Part shown: positions 46,018-58,400 of the stretch, in pieces
Layout of the letters: each line of letters starts with the position of its first letter
How positions within the stretch are numbered: the first letter of the stretch is position 1
NCBI GenBank assembly: GCA_023953615.1
Contig: JAMLJH010000002.1
Span: 1,444,375 to 1,508,374 of the forward strand
Direction of reading: 5' to 3'
DNA: 64,000 bases
Source: Verrucomicrobiia bacterium
Lineage (GTDB): Bacteria; Verrucomicrobiota; Verrucomicrobiia; Limisphaerales; JADLHS01
Translations under genes and position numbers: made by a program
The notes under the pieces: model-generated
What the model saw: the letters and a program-made list of their open reading frames with translations, nothing else
What the model was told of the DNA's origin: nothing
Database searches by the model: none

Positions 46018-46404
46018 AACTACAAACAACCACACAAAACGCTCCCGAAATTACAAACCTCTCTCTGCTCCACCGGGGTCCAGTCCGACTCGCTGGCTGC
46101 TGTCACTTTCAACGCCAGTAAATCGCCAAAGCAAACGTGGCACGGAAAAAGCAGGAGCCGAACCAGATGGTTTGGCTAAAAACCGCTTGGCTTCCTGAAT
46201 AAATGGTATAACGTCATCCACTAACACGACGCGTAACCACTTTCGTAATGAACGAACGCTCATGCCTTTTCATAGCGCAGTGTCGCGACTCAGACTCACG
46301 ACGCCACCATCCGACGGCGGCAACCAGCAAAACATCCGGTCTAAAATTTGTAAAAATACACACCCATTTCCGAACTGTACACCAAGAAAACCGTAGAGAT
46401 TGAC

Positions 46405-49400
46405 ATGGCCAAAATTGCGCGACGTTTCGTACCCTCCTTAATCCTCGGTCTAACCACCGGCGTTATTCTGCTCGCGGCGCCCGGTAACCCACCCAGTCTG
46501 GACAGTGACGGCGACGGTTGGCCGGATGCCGTTGAACATTTTCTGGGCACGGACCCATTCAATCCGGAATCCACCTTTGCCATTGGTCAGGTCATCCGAT
46601 TGCAAGCCCCCGCCCGGACGGAACTGCGCTGGCCGTCGGTGAGCGGGCGCAGCTATCGCGTCGAAATCACGGATTCATTGCTCGCCACGAACTGGCAAAC
46701 CGTTTCCGCACTCACCGGCACGGGGGGCACGTTGACGCACACGGTGATGGATGCCGCTTTCCCCAACGCGCGCTTTTTCCGCCTGGCCACCGACTACGAC
46801 ACGGCGTTGCCCCCGTATGCCGGAATGGTTGAAGTTCCTCACGCACCTATCACCACCCCCGGGCCGGTGGTGCTGCGCATCCAGGCGTGGCATCCGGACG
46901 GCGTGGATGAAGTGATCTTCCGGCGCCAGGGGCGCATCATCGGCGCGGCGGTTCTGGGCGCAGACGGTTGGTGGGAATTGGTGTGGAGTCCTGACGTTGC
47001 TGACAATGGCACGGACGACGTGATCGCCGAGGTGTATTGTGGCAACGCCATAACCATCGCCGAGGCACAATCGTTGGAAGTCAATCTCTCCCTGCCTCCG
47101 CAACCCGCTTACCTTACACAAAACCTCGATCAATTCGTATTGCTCAACGGCCAGGGCCAACCGCGGGGCGGCGCACCCGTACGCGCGGATGCGGCCGGCA
47201 ATTTGCCCCCATGTGAATTCCGGCCCATGGGCGCCAGCGTGGCGGGTTCACCGGGTTCGCTGGCCATTCGCCTGCCCAATGGCGCCCGCCTGACGGACGC
47301 GGCCGGATCACCGACGCTGGAGTTTTCCACCGGACGACTCGTCAGCGGCGCCTTGAGTCCACTGACCATCACCGACGTCATTCAAGCAGACACCCTGCGC
47401 ACGCTGCCGTTGGGGACGATAACGGTGGCGCAATTGATCAGCCTGTTTGAGCTATCGCCAACAAATGGAATTCCCGTAAAGATCGCCGGTCATTTTCCCG
47501 CGCGACTCATGAGCGGCACTTTTTCACCAGCCGGTTTCACCGCGCCGCAAATCCAGATTGATCCCGGCGTGTTGCCTTTTGGTCAAACCCTTGGCGCGTT
47601 CAATGGTTTGACGCTTGAGCTGGGGGATCATGGCTTCGTCAAACTTCCGCTGACCGGTTCGTTCCCCCTGGCCCAACTCGGCGGACCGCCAGCCACCTTG
47701 ACCATCGGTAGCGCCGAGCCGGCGTGGGTGCGCTTCGGCTTTGATGGTTCGCTCGCTTTGGCCGGTCAGGGTCGGCTGGAATTTACCGACGGACCGACGT
47801 TTGACGTGGAACTGTCGCTCGATGGAACGGCGGCGGCTTTTGCTTTTCGCGCCGGAAAACTGCACGCGCGTTTGAGTGGTGATTGGTTGGCGGCGCATTT
47901 GCCCTCCGCAAACACTTTGAACGCAAGCACGCCGGCAAACGTGACGACGTTGAATGCCGCGGCCCTCGCCCTGGAGCGCAAAGCGCTCGCCTTTGAACAA
48001 TTTACCACCGCATTCAGCGCGGCAAATCCGCTGCCGCTCCCGCGACCGGACGCGGGTCTTTTGCCTTTGCCATTGGACGTGGCGGGCTGGAGTAAACTGG
48101 CCGGAGCGACAGGTCTCGATGCCAACGCCACCGAATTGAAAGCGGCGCTGCAACAAGCCGTGCGCGCCGCCACGAGCGCACGCAAGCCGCAAGCTGCGGT
48201 GCGTCACTGGTTGGCCGTGGAACGGTTGCGCCTGGCCGGTTTGGCCACGTCCGGGCTGGATGCGCTGCAGACCGAAGCGCGCGCCGCCGCACAACGTCAA
48301 CTCACCACCACTGAACGACCGCTCGATCTGGCTGGCGTTTATGAGAGTTTGCGGGACGTGGCGGAAGCCTTGCAGTTGGCGCAATTGACAGGTGGAGATT
48401 TTGATTTGGCTTCCGTACAACCCAGTTTGGAACAAGCCATCCTCAACGCCCTCGGCGCCCATGCGGCCAGCCTTGGCGTCGTCACTGGCCAAACCACCAC
48501 CGCCGCTCCGGCGCTGCAAACGCGCAATCGCTTTCTTATTTATCAAGAACTGCACGAACTCGCGCAAATTCAGCAGGAGGCGCAACTGCTCGGGTTGGAA
48601 ATTCCGGCGGAGGCGTTGTTGGGTGAATTACTGGCGCAATCCGGATTGGCGCTGGAACCCCAATTGCGCGCCGCGCTGCACGACGCGGAACTGGCCCTGG
48701 ACGACATGGCCTTCCTGGACGCGATGGCCGAGTATCTTTACTTGAATCAACTCGACCAACTTGGTCTGTTCGCCAATGCCCCGATCGGACTGCTGAGCGT
48801 ACAATCGCTGTCGGACCGCGTCGGCGCCATGGCGACGGCTCTGGAAACGCTGCCCATACCGCAGCGGCCGGTGGCCAAGCGGTTCCAGGAAGCAGAGCGA
48901 CTGCGGAAAATCCTGGTCGCCATCCCTGCCAACGTCACCTACCCCGCCCCGCCCGGGCTACGCGCTTACCAGGGTCTGACCAATTCAATCGAAAACGCGA
49001 TGGCTCTGCTCGGCGCGGCCGACCGTGCGGAATTGCTGGCTGTTTTGCGCGCGGGCAATCTTGGCGCGGAACTTCGCGATCGTTTGCAATTCCCCGCTGG
49101 CGCTCCGACATGGGAAGATGCCACTCGCATCAGTGCGGTGACCGATGCGCTGGCGGCGAAGTGTCTTAGCGAAAACGATCCGCAAACCGCCAAGCTCGGC
49201 GTGAATTCCTTGCTGGCGGCGGCCGCGCGCTTCACCAACGCCGCACAACAATCACTGCGCAAAACTTATTTACTGGAAGCGCAGAAGTTGGTCGTCACCC
49301 TGCGGACGCTGGCGGGCAACCGCATCACGCCACCGCCGGCCGCGGATGCGCTGCTAGCCGGCGGCATCGCCGTGGACGAACTGGCGGGTGGGCTGACCTA

Positions 49401-52400
49401 CGATGCGCGCTCCCGCGAGTTGACCGGCTGGGGATCGGGACAAGTGCGATTGCCCGGCATGGGTGCGGCGTTCACGATGTCGCGCATTGCGTTTTCCAGC
49501 GGCGGCGCGTTCGAGTTGAATTGCCACGGCAACGTCACGTTGCCGCCGGGTACGAATGGTCCGGCGCGTTTCACCGTCACCGAACGGCGTCCGTTGCGTT
49601 TTGCCTGGCAGCGCCCCAACCATTTCTCCATTGCCGGCAGCGGCCAGTTGGAAGTGAACGGCATGACGTTCGAAGCGTGGGCCACCTTGGACGATCCCGA
49701 ATATGCCTTTGGTGCCAGCGCCAGCGGCGTCAACTTCGACCTCGCAAATTCTCTGCGCGTGATGGTGCCGACCTTTCCGAGCGCGCCCAATTTCGCACCG
49801 GCTGCGCGGCGCGACCTGTTGAACTACGTGCATTCCATGTCGGGCAATCTCGACACGCTACGCGCTGATCTGAATCCGCCGACCTTCCGGGAAGCGGGTC
49901 AGATGCCGGATTTCAGTCTCGGCGAAAACTTCGGTCCGTTTCGTTGGATTGAGACCACGCTCGATCAATTTATCGCCGATGACGTATTGAACGTGGCGAA
50001 CCGCAATTACACCAACGTCATCAGCCGGGTGGTCACCGCCATCAATTCATTGGAAGGCCAGTTGATCAATCGCCACGCCACGGCGGATTGCCGGTCCGAG
50101 GCCGCGTTCCTGGAAATGCACGAGACGTTGGAGATTTTACGTCGCATCGAACGCGTGGTACAGGCAAATCCGGGGGCTCCGGGCATGGCGTTGCTCCAAA
50201 GTCGAGCCACGCAATTGCGCATCGCGCTCGCGCCGCGGCTGGTTTGTGCCAGCGCGCTGGATTTGAACGACAGCACGGAGAACCTCGCCAGACGCCTGGC
50301 GTTGTTGTGGCAGTACGGACCACCCGACCAGCATACCATGCAGGCGGTCACCAATGTGGCGGAAGCGCTGCCGCAGTTCCTGCTTAAATTCGGCATTGAC
50401 CCGGCCACGGGTGAACCGACCGATCCGGAAGCACTGGCGGCACAGGATTTCAATGAGATCATGCTCGCGCTCAAGGTAACGGCGCAAATGCAAGGCATTC
50501 TGTCCCTTGGCGGGTGGCAAGATACGGTGCCGGGTTATCCCGGTGTCGAACTCGCCGGAGTAATACGGAAATCGTGGGATCAACTCGGCCGCGCGCCATG
50601 GTCAGGAAAAGTCACTGAAGGGCGGGATTTGCTGACGGAAAATGATCGGCTCGCCACCGCGCTGGCAACCACCGGTGACCCGGAAGGATTTTTAGCCGCC
50701 GCCGATCCGTTACTGGAAGATTCACGCCGGCTCGGCGAACGCTTGCGACAATGGGCTGCAGAGGTGATGTCGTATGAAAAGACCTTGGAAATGTTCGGAG
50801 TTGAGTTGCCCACCAATGCGGTGCCCCGGGTCGTTGGTCCCGATCGTCCGTTGTTAAGCGCCACTGAAGATGTTTCCGACGTCCTTTCCATCGTGCTGGG
50901 GCGGGAATTGAATCCTACGGCAACCAATTATCATCCGGCTCGCGTCGTTAAAAAATGGTCTCTCGCCGGCACCAACGCCCCGGTCATTTCCATGCCGTTG
51001 GTGGAAGGATTCCAGGGAACGGCCACGCCTTACGGCGCTCCGGGCTACCGGGCGCTGGCTGACTTATCCAACGTGGAATTGATCTGGCAAAGCATTCGTC
51101 CCCCCGAAACCGCACCGCCCGCAATTTTTGCCGCTTGGAAGCAGGCCAAGGATGCCGCATTGGAATTGGGTCTCGACTCGGCGTTGTTGCCACCGGAAGT
51201 GTTGGCCGCACTCGCGGCGCAGCTCCAATTGGAGATCGAAAATTATTTGCTTAAGCCGTCGCTGCCCGACGCCATCCGACTCACTCGCGCCTCTCGCAAC
51301 GTGATGATTTGGTTGCATGACCAGGGATTCCATCCGGACGTGGAAGCGTTGAAACCGCCGCTCGCCCAACTCGACAACGCCTTCAAGCTCCTCGTCGTGG
51401 CGCGACAAGCCTGGTGGCATCTGAGCAAATACACTTCGATCTTTGTGGATGGTTCGCTGAACTTTGCCGATCAATCGGCCGGATCGCTCGGACGCTATTT
51501 TGGCGCGTCGGCCGAATCTTCTCTGGGACTGGGCTTCCAATTGATTGACGATCTGGGGGCGTTGCTGCCCAGTGCGCGACCAGTGGATCTCGCGCTGCCC
51601 GGTGGGCTGCGAATTGACGAAGTGTTCGGCGAAGTGCGTTACAATCACCAGTCCAATCTGCTCTCCGGTTCTTTCGGCGGCAACCTGACTTTCCCGGACA
51701 TTGACGCCAATTTCACGCTCACCGAACTCACCCTGGACAGCGCGGGTCACCTTTCGCTAAAAGCCTCCGCCAGCGGGCCGCTGCCTAAACTTCCGGGCGC
51801 GCATTTGAACGGCACGATCAACCTGGCCGGACAATTTCGTTTGGGAGCGCTGGGGCAGCCGCCGATCGCCATCCAAAGTTTGGTTGGCAGTGGCAGCGGT
51901 ACCGCCACCCTGCCTAATGGCAAAACTTTTACCGGCACGTTTGGCTACGACAGCGCGGCCCAGACCCTGGCGCTGACCACTTCCGCACAGCTCGACCTGG
52001 CTCTGGGCGATCACTTTGCGCTGCTCAACGGTAACGCCGGTCTGCGCTTTGGCGGCGTCGGCCCGAACGCATTTCCGTCCAGCGGCCGCTTTGAATTTGG
52101 CGGCACGTTTGGCTTGCTACGCAAGAGTTCGCCTCCATCGGGTCAACTCCTCACACCGGAACATTTCCATCTGGCGGCGGTGGATGCTGTGGCGCGTCTG
52201 GACGTCAGTGCGGCGGCGCTCTCGGTTTCCCTGCCACAAGGACGGCTGTTGCTGCCGGAGTGGTTCAACTCACCTCCGACGCCACCCGCCACCGAGCCAC
52301 AACGCGCCGAGCTGACCATCAATAGCAATCAACCGCCGCAGATCACCTTCGCCTTGGGTTCACCGGACGCCAACGGATTCAGACCGTTGACCAACGTCAA

Positions 52401-55400
52401 TTTTGCCGGTGGCGTAATCTTCACCAACCTCGGACTGACCTTGCCGGATTTTTCCGAAGTGGGGGCGCGGAATTTTACCGGTCTGTTTGATTTCGGTAAT
52501 CTGACGCTGGGCGCCTTGGGCACGGTCCCGGCCACCGTGGCGCCAAAGCTTACCATCAACCACGGTTTCGTCTTTTTCCCGCATCCGATCGAAACCAACG
52601 CCATCGAGATTGAAGCGCAAAACGTCGTGTGGCAGCTCGACGGTTTCCCGACCGGCACGTTGGGATTGGCGACCAACGTGAACCTGTTCAACGCGGGCGG
52701 CTTCGAATTGACAGTGCTTGGCGCTGCGGGCGCGCCTACGACTGGATTGGAAATCTTCGCCCCTCAAGGTCCGGCACAACTGCCCTCGCTCCGTATTTTC
52801 GGCGTACTGCGGCTGCTGGTGGATAACACCCTGCTGCTGCGCGAGACGAATAATCCCGCCATCACTGGCATTCCCACCGGACGATTTGGCGCCCTGACCG
52901 GAGGCGAATTGACGATCCACGCACCGGTCGGCAACGCCCTGCCCACCGTGGAATTTGATCTGTCTGACGTGAGTATCTCCGGTGACTTCCGCATCGGCGG
53001 AGCGAACGGAGTGCGGGTCACCGGACTGACTCCCGGTACTCCAGCGAGCATCCAGCTCGGCGGCCTCGGCAATCTATTTAACCTGGCCGACCAAGCGGGA
53101 CATCAATTTATCGTGACGTTGAACGGCAAAATTGCGCCGCCCAATCTGCCGGCGTTTGGTCTGGGCAATTCGCACTTTGTCTTCTTCAGCTACACGCAAC
53201 CGCCGCGCTTCGAGCCGGGCACGCTGCTTTACGACGGCAGCGATTGGACACTTGCCCAACAACTGCCGATTGAATTGCGCCAGGCGCAATTGCAGTTCAT
53301 CAACAACACCCTGCCATGGGAACAACTGCTCGCGCCGACGAACATACAAATCACCACTACGTTCCGCCTCGGTTTCCCCAACGTGGATAACGCGATCATC
53401 GGCGGCGGTGCGGACAACGTGCGCGTGACGTTTTCGCCCGAAGGCGTGCCTCAGTTGCAAAACTTGGAGGGCATCGAGCTGACCTTGGACCCGGGCTTGA
53501 AAATTCCGCCCATTGAAGAACTGGGCGGCAGCGTTTACCTCACGGGCTTCAGCGATCCGGCGAACCTGCTGATGGCGGGGCGATTGGGGGGCAGCATCAA
53601 TGGTTACAAACTCAAATTCATCGCTGCGTTTCGCTCCTCCGGCCCCTTGGGGTTGGCCGTGGATTTCAACGCCGGCTCGGCCGGCATTCCGCTCGGTCCA
53701 ACTGGTTTTCTGTTCACCGGCGCCGGTGGCGGCATTTCTTATCTGCCTTCCAATGCGGATCCCATGGACTTTCGTAGTTACGTCCAGGAAGTCGGAGGTA
53801 AATTCCAGGCGAACTCCACCAACCCACCGCCCGCCGCCACGATGACCTGGAACAGTTTCAAGGAATGGGGCGACAAAATCCTGGCGCAAACGCCGACGTT
53901 CCCGCCACTCGGTACAGGTCCGAAACTGGAACTTGTTGAACCCGGCACCTATCCCGCCAACGACCCCATCGGTTGCCCGGTGGATATTCCACCCGTGACC
54001 GCCAACATCTTCGGCATGCCGCATCCCGATCAAGTCCAGTATCCCGGCAAGTTCATTTTGAAATTCAGCTCCATTCCCGAGGACACGCTGAACAAGCCAC
54101 TGGCCAACGGCGGCATGGGTATTACGCGCGAGTTCATCGAATCGCTCAACCAATCCGGCACGACCCTGGCCCAAACGCTGGCGACGCAGATTTACTCGCA
54201 AATCACCAACAACCTGCCGCCAGTGCCCAGTGCGCTCGGGCCGGGCTTGCAACAAGCCATGCAGGAACTGGCGAATCAGTTGCGGACGGAATTTACGACC
54301 GCCTTCACCACAGCGTTGGCGACCGCCGGACCGGATTCACAAGCCATCTACGCAGCCATTCGTGAAAAGGCCTACGCCGGTGTGCCAGTGCAGGATGCCA
54401 CTTTCAAGGTCAAGGGTGTGTTCACGCATACGGCGGTTTCGTCTTTCTTAAACGTGGAAGGCGGCGGCACCATTGGCACGACGGGCAGTGCCGGCGTGTC
54501 TGGAGCGGTGAACTTCTTCGGTGTGCCCGTGGGCGTGGGTCAACTTTATCTCTCCGCCACGGATGCCAACGGCAATCCCAATCCCCAACTTTCCGGCGAC
54601 ATTGCCCTGGCGCTGGGGCCGTTGGAGTTCGGCAGCGTCAAAGCGGTGTTGAAAGCCGACGGCGCGATGACCGGACTGGCGGCAGTCGTGTCCGGTATCG
54701 CCAGCGCCTTGGGACAACCGTTCCTGAACCAGATCATGGCGAACGTAAATCCGGATTACGTCGGTCTGACGCTGGCCCAAGCGGAAGCCGCAGTAACCCA
54801 GGGCATTTCCGATCCGCTCCAGCGAGCGAAACGTCTCGCCACCTTCCACGCGGCTTTTATCGCCCAAGTGTTGCGTCTGCCGCCAAACACTTTGAACGAA
54901 GCGTTGATTGACCAGATCGCGACGCTGTTTGATCAGGTGAATCCCGAGCTCGTCATCTGCGCGGATTCCAGCGTCAAGCTGGCTGGTTTGAAACTCGGAA
55001 ATGGGTTGGCTTCCATGAAATACCGCATGCGTAAAACCGGACGGGAAGCTTACTTCGACATCGCGCCCGCGGGATTCATCGGCTACGGCACGCCGTTGGT
55101 GCTGCTGACGAGCGGACTCGACCGTGCCAGCCTCGCTTATGCGGAAACGTTCCCAGACGCCACTGGTTTGATCAAACGATTGCTCAACGGCAAGCTCAGT
55201 TCTCCCGCCGCTTGGGAGGCGGAAGCGCGCAACCAAGTGCGTAACATGCTGGAACATTCCGTCATCACCGGCACTTACGAGGTCAATCCCTTGGGCATGA
55301 CTTTGTTCCGCGCTCAGGCCCGCCTGATCAATCCCGACTTGACCGCGCATCCCGTAATCCGCAATTGGGTGCGGCCGGGGACCGGCGCGCTGGCGCACCT

Positions 55401-58400
55401 GCCGCCGCGCGAAGATTTGCTCTTGAAAGCGGTTCGAGCTGATGTGCTGGGTGATGGGTTCTGGAAAGGAACCACCAACGAGCTGGCGGCGCTCTACGAC
55501 CAGGAGTTTCCCGATCTGGAACCCCGCACGCTGACCCACGATTATTTTCCTCACGGTGGCCTGGCCCTGGCCGCCATGCTCGAAGTGCCGCGGATTTTGG
55601 CGACGTTGCCGCGCACGGAGCTGGCCATCTTGTTAAGCGAAAGCGCTCAGCCACTCGACCGCTTGAACGCCTTGCGCACCATCCTGTCCGACTATTTCGG
55701 CACCACGGTCCAACAGGGCAATTTCATGGCTTACCTGCCGTTGCCAAATCCACCCGCGCTCTTCGATGCCAATGGCAATCCGATTGTGCCACCACCAACG
55801 CTGGACCCGCTTGACTTGATCAACTCACTCAAAACCTTCGATCCAGAAACCGCCCATCCTGGTTCGCTCTGGGATCTGGGTGAGAGTTTCGTCTTCCTCA
55901 ACCTTGACGGACAACTGCTCGACATCCCGATCGGCAACGCCAAACTGACCGCCGTAGGCCCGAATCCCGACACCGGTGCGTCCGCCATGTTTGCGGGCAA
56001 CCTGCAGTTGGCCAGCAACAGTTGGGCGGCGCAGGTATTCGGCGTGAACGTGGATTTGGTGGCGCACATTGTCGGGCAGGCCCGCCCCAACCGCCGCCCG
56101 CTGGCGACCGCTTTCGCAGATTTGCAATCGCTTGACACTTTCGGTCCCGCACCGAATCCAGCCGTGGTGGCCGCGGCCATTAACGATCTGGCAAGCCAGT
56201 TGGTGGAGGTGGTCGCTCAAGACCTGCCGGCGGTGGAACTGACAGCCAGCGTGAATACCCTGACGCCACCGGGTAATTGGGGTTGGGCGAATAAAATTGT
56301 GCCGCAAGGCGCTTTGTCCCTGACGGCTTATACGCCGGAATTTGTGAGCGAATTACCACCCGTGCCCACCGATCAGCAACGGCTTCAGAAAACCGGCGGT
56401 ATTGCGATCGCGGGTAATTTCAAACTCGGCAACCTGATCACCACCGAGGCGCAGATGCTCGTCACCCCACCCATCCCTGGTCGCCCTCGGCCGCAACTGA
56501 CTGCCCATCTGACCGGTCAGGCCGTTAATCTGCCGGCGCCCTTCAATAATTTGTTGGCTAACGCTGCGCTCACCTTCGATAGCGAGGCGTCCAATTATGT
56601 CGTTGCCTCCGGCGCGTTGTCCGGCAGCGTTGCGATCACTTTACCGAACGGTTGGTCGGTCACCATACCGACCGGAGCCACGGTGGGGATTACGAATCAC
56701 CAAGCCACCTTCCACTTCACCAGCGGCGGGGCCAGCGCCACGGTGACGGCAAACTACGCGAACCCGCTGAACCCGATATTCTCTTTCGAGGGCACGCTGG
56801 AATTCAATCCTTTCGGAACGGGCGTCATCGGCATCGTGCCCCAGCCAGGCACCGGGTCCAAACTCCTGGTGACCTTGAACGGAAACACGGGCCTGCTCAG
56901 CAATGCGCGGGTAGTGCTCAATGGACTCTTCGGCGGGGCCAGCGCCAACCTTCCCACCCTCACGGTGGATCAAGCTCTGAATTTTGCCTCCACCGCCATC
57001 GCCGCTCCCATCAGCAATCACACGCTATTCGACTTCAGCGTCACGAACCTTGTCTTGCAGGTGCAACGCGTCAACGGAGTCTTATCCGTCCAACAGATTG
57101 CCTTCCAATCGCCGCTGCCAATCGGTTTTAATTCCGGCATGTTCTCCGTCAGTGGCGGCGCGTTTGCCGCCAACAACGTTGCCACGCTTCCGGTAACAAC
57201 TCTGCCCTCCCTCAACCTGGGCCGCTTTGCGATTGTCAACAACGGGGGAACCCCCACGCTGACGGCTAGCGGATTGAGTCTGCCGGCGCCGCAATTTACT
57301 TGTGCGGATTTGGGGATGAATTTGCCTCTCCCAGGGGGGGCGCTGGTGATTCCACCCAACGGCGCACTAACCCGCAACGGACTTTCCGCTTCGACCTTGG
57401 CGTTGAATTTCGGCGCCCTGAACGGATTTTCACTCAGCGGAGCCACCTGCGATCTCGTGAAGTCCGGGGCGTCAATGAATCTGCAAAACTTCCAAGCCAA
57501 TTTAGCGGTCCCCGGTTTCACCGCTGCGCCCGTAGCGCTGAACGGCACGATACCGGCCAGCGGCGCGATCAGTTTCACGGGCGCGGGCATTCCGCAATTG
57601 AGCAGCGGCAAGATCATCATCAAGGGACCCAACGGCGCCGCGCTCACATCCACACTCAGCAGCACTGCCGGACTGGTTTTCACTGCGGGTTATTGGGACG
57701 TCACCGGCATTTGCAAATCCGCCCTGATTCTAGCCAACCCGATTAACCTGTCGGTGCCGGCAAACACAATGGCGGATCACACCTTTGCCACCTTTACGGC
57801 CGCACCCAATCTCCGCGGTTTCGCCTTGGGCGACTCCACCCTTGCGTTTAAGCGGGTCAGCGGCGCCACGCAATTGCAGGTCAGCGCCGGTAATCTACCA
57901 TTGCCCGACGGCCCCACGCTGATCAACTTCAACGGCACGATTTCGTCCGCCGGCACAGTGTCTTTGAACACCGCGTTCAACGGCCGGTTTTACAATTTCC
58001 CCGTGAGCGCCAACTTTGCCTTGGCAAACAACACCACGCCCTGGGTTACCATCATGAATAATTCCCAACCTCGAGCCTGGTGGCGAATGAACGAGGCCAG
58101 CGGGCTTAGCCTGGCCAACGCCTCCAGTTCCGGCAGCACGCACAATGGCAGCACCACGAGCACGACCACGCGTCCCCAACTGCAACAACCTTCCGGTTTC
58201 CAGGATGGCAACGGCAGCGTTAATTCGATGCGCTTCGACGGCACCGACGATTTTTACAATGTGCCGAACCACGCCAATCTCCAGGGTGGAAACGCCATGT
58301 CGGTCGCCTGCTGGTTCCAAGTAAATCAATTCACGCCGGGCAAGTCCTGGCACACGCTCCTGGCCAAGGGCGACGATTCCTGGCGCGTGGCCCAAGACAA

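Larger units (their letters stand above)
45564..46404. other. Repeat-filled intergenic region upstream of the second giant gene (841 bp)
   Basis: The start codons of the TIM-barrel gene (minus) and the second giant gene (plus) flank this stretch, so both promoters should lie here; no consensus promoter is obvious. Most of 45680-46020 consists of hairpin repeats and a diverged direct repeat. From 46030 to 46404 nothing stands out except AT-rich DNA directly before the giant gene (46345-46370). Confidence 0.55.

Noticed and set aside
45681..46035. Small minus-strand frames (VVPPSGG, FRLKPGLQT, KAGLRATG type).
   Set aside because: These strings are translations of the palindromic intergenic repeats and their flanks; such products are frequently misannotated in this phylum.
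46051..46263. Minus-strand frame of 70 codons starting MSVRSLRKWLRVVLVDD.
   Set aside because: No ribosome-binding site, no family resemblance, and it lies in repeat-rich intergenic DNA; a gene fragment cannot be excluded.
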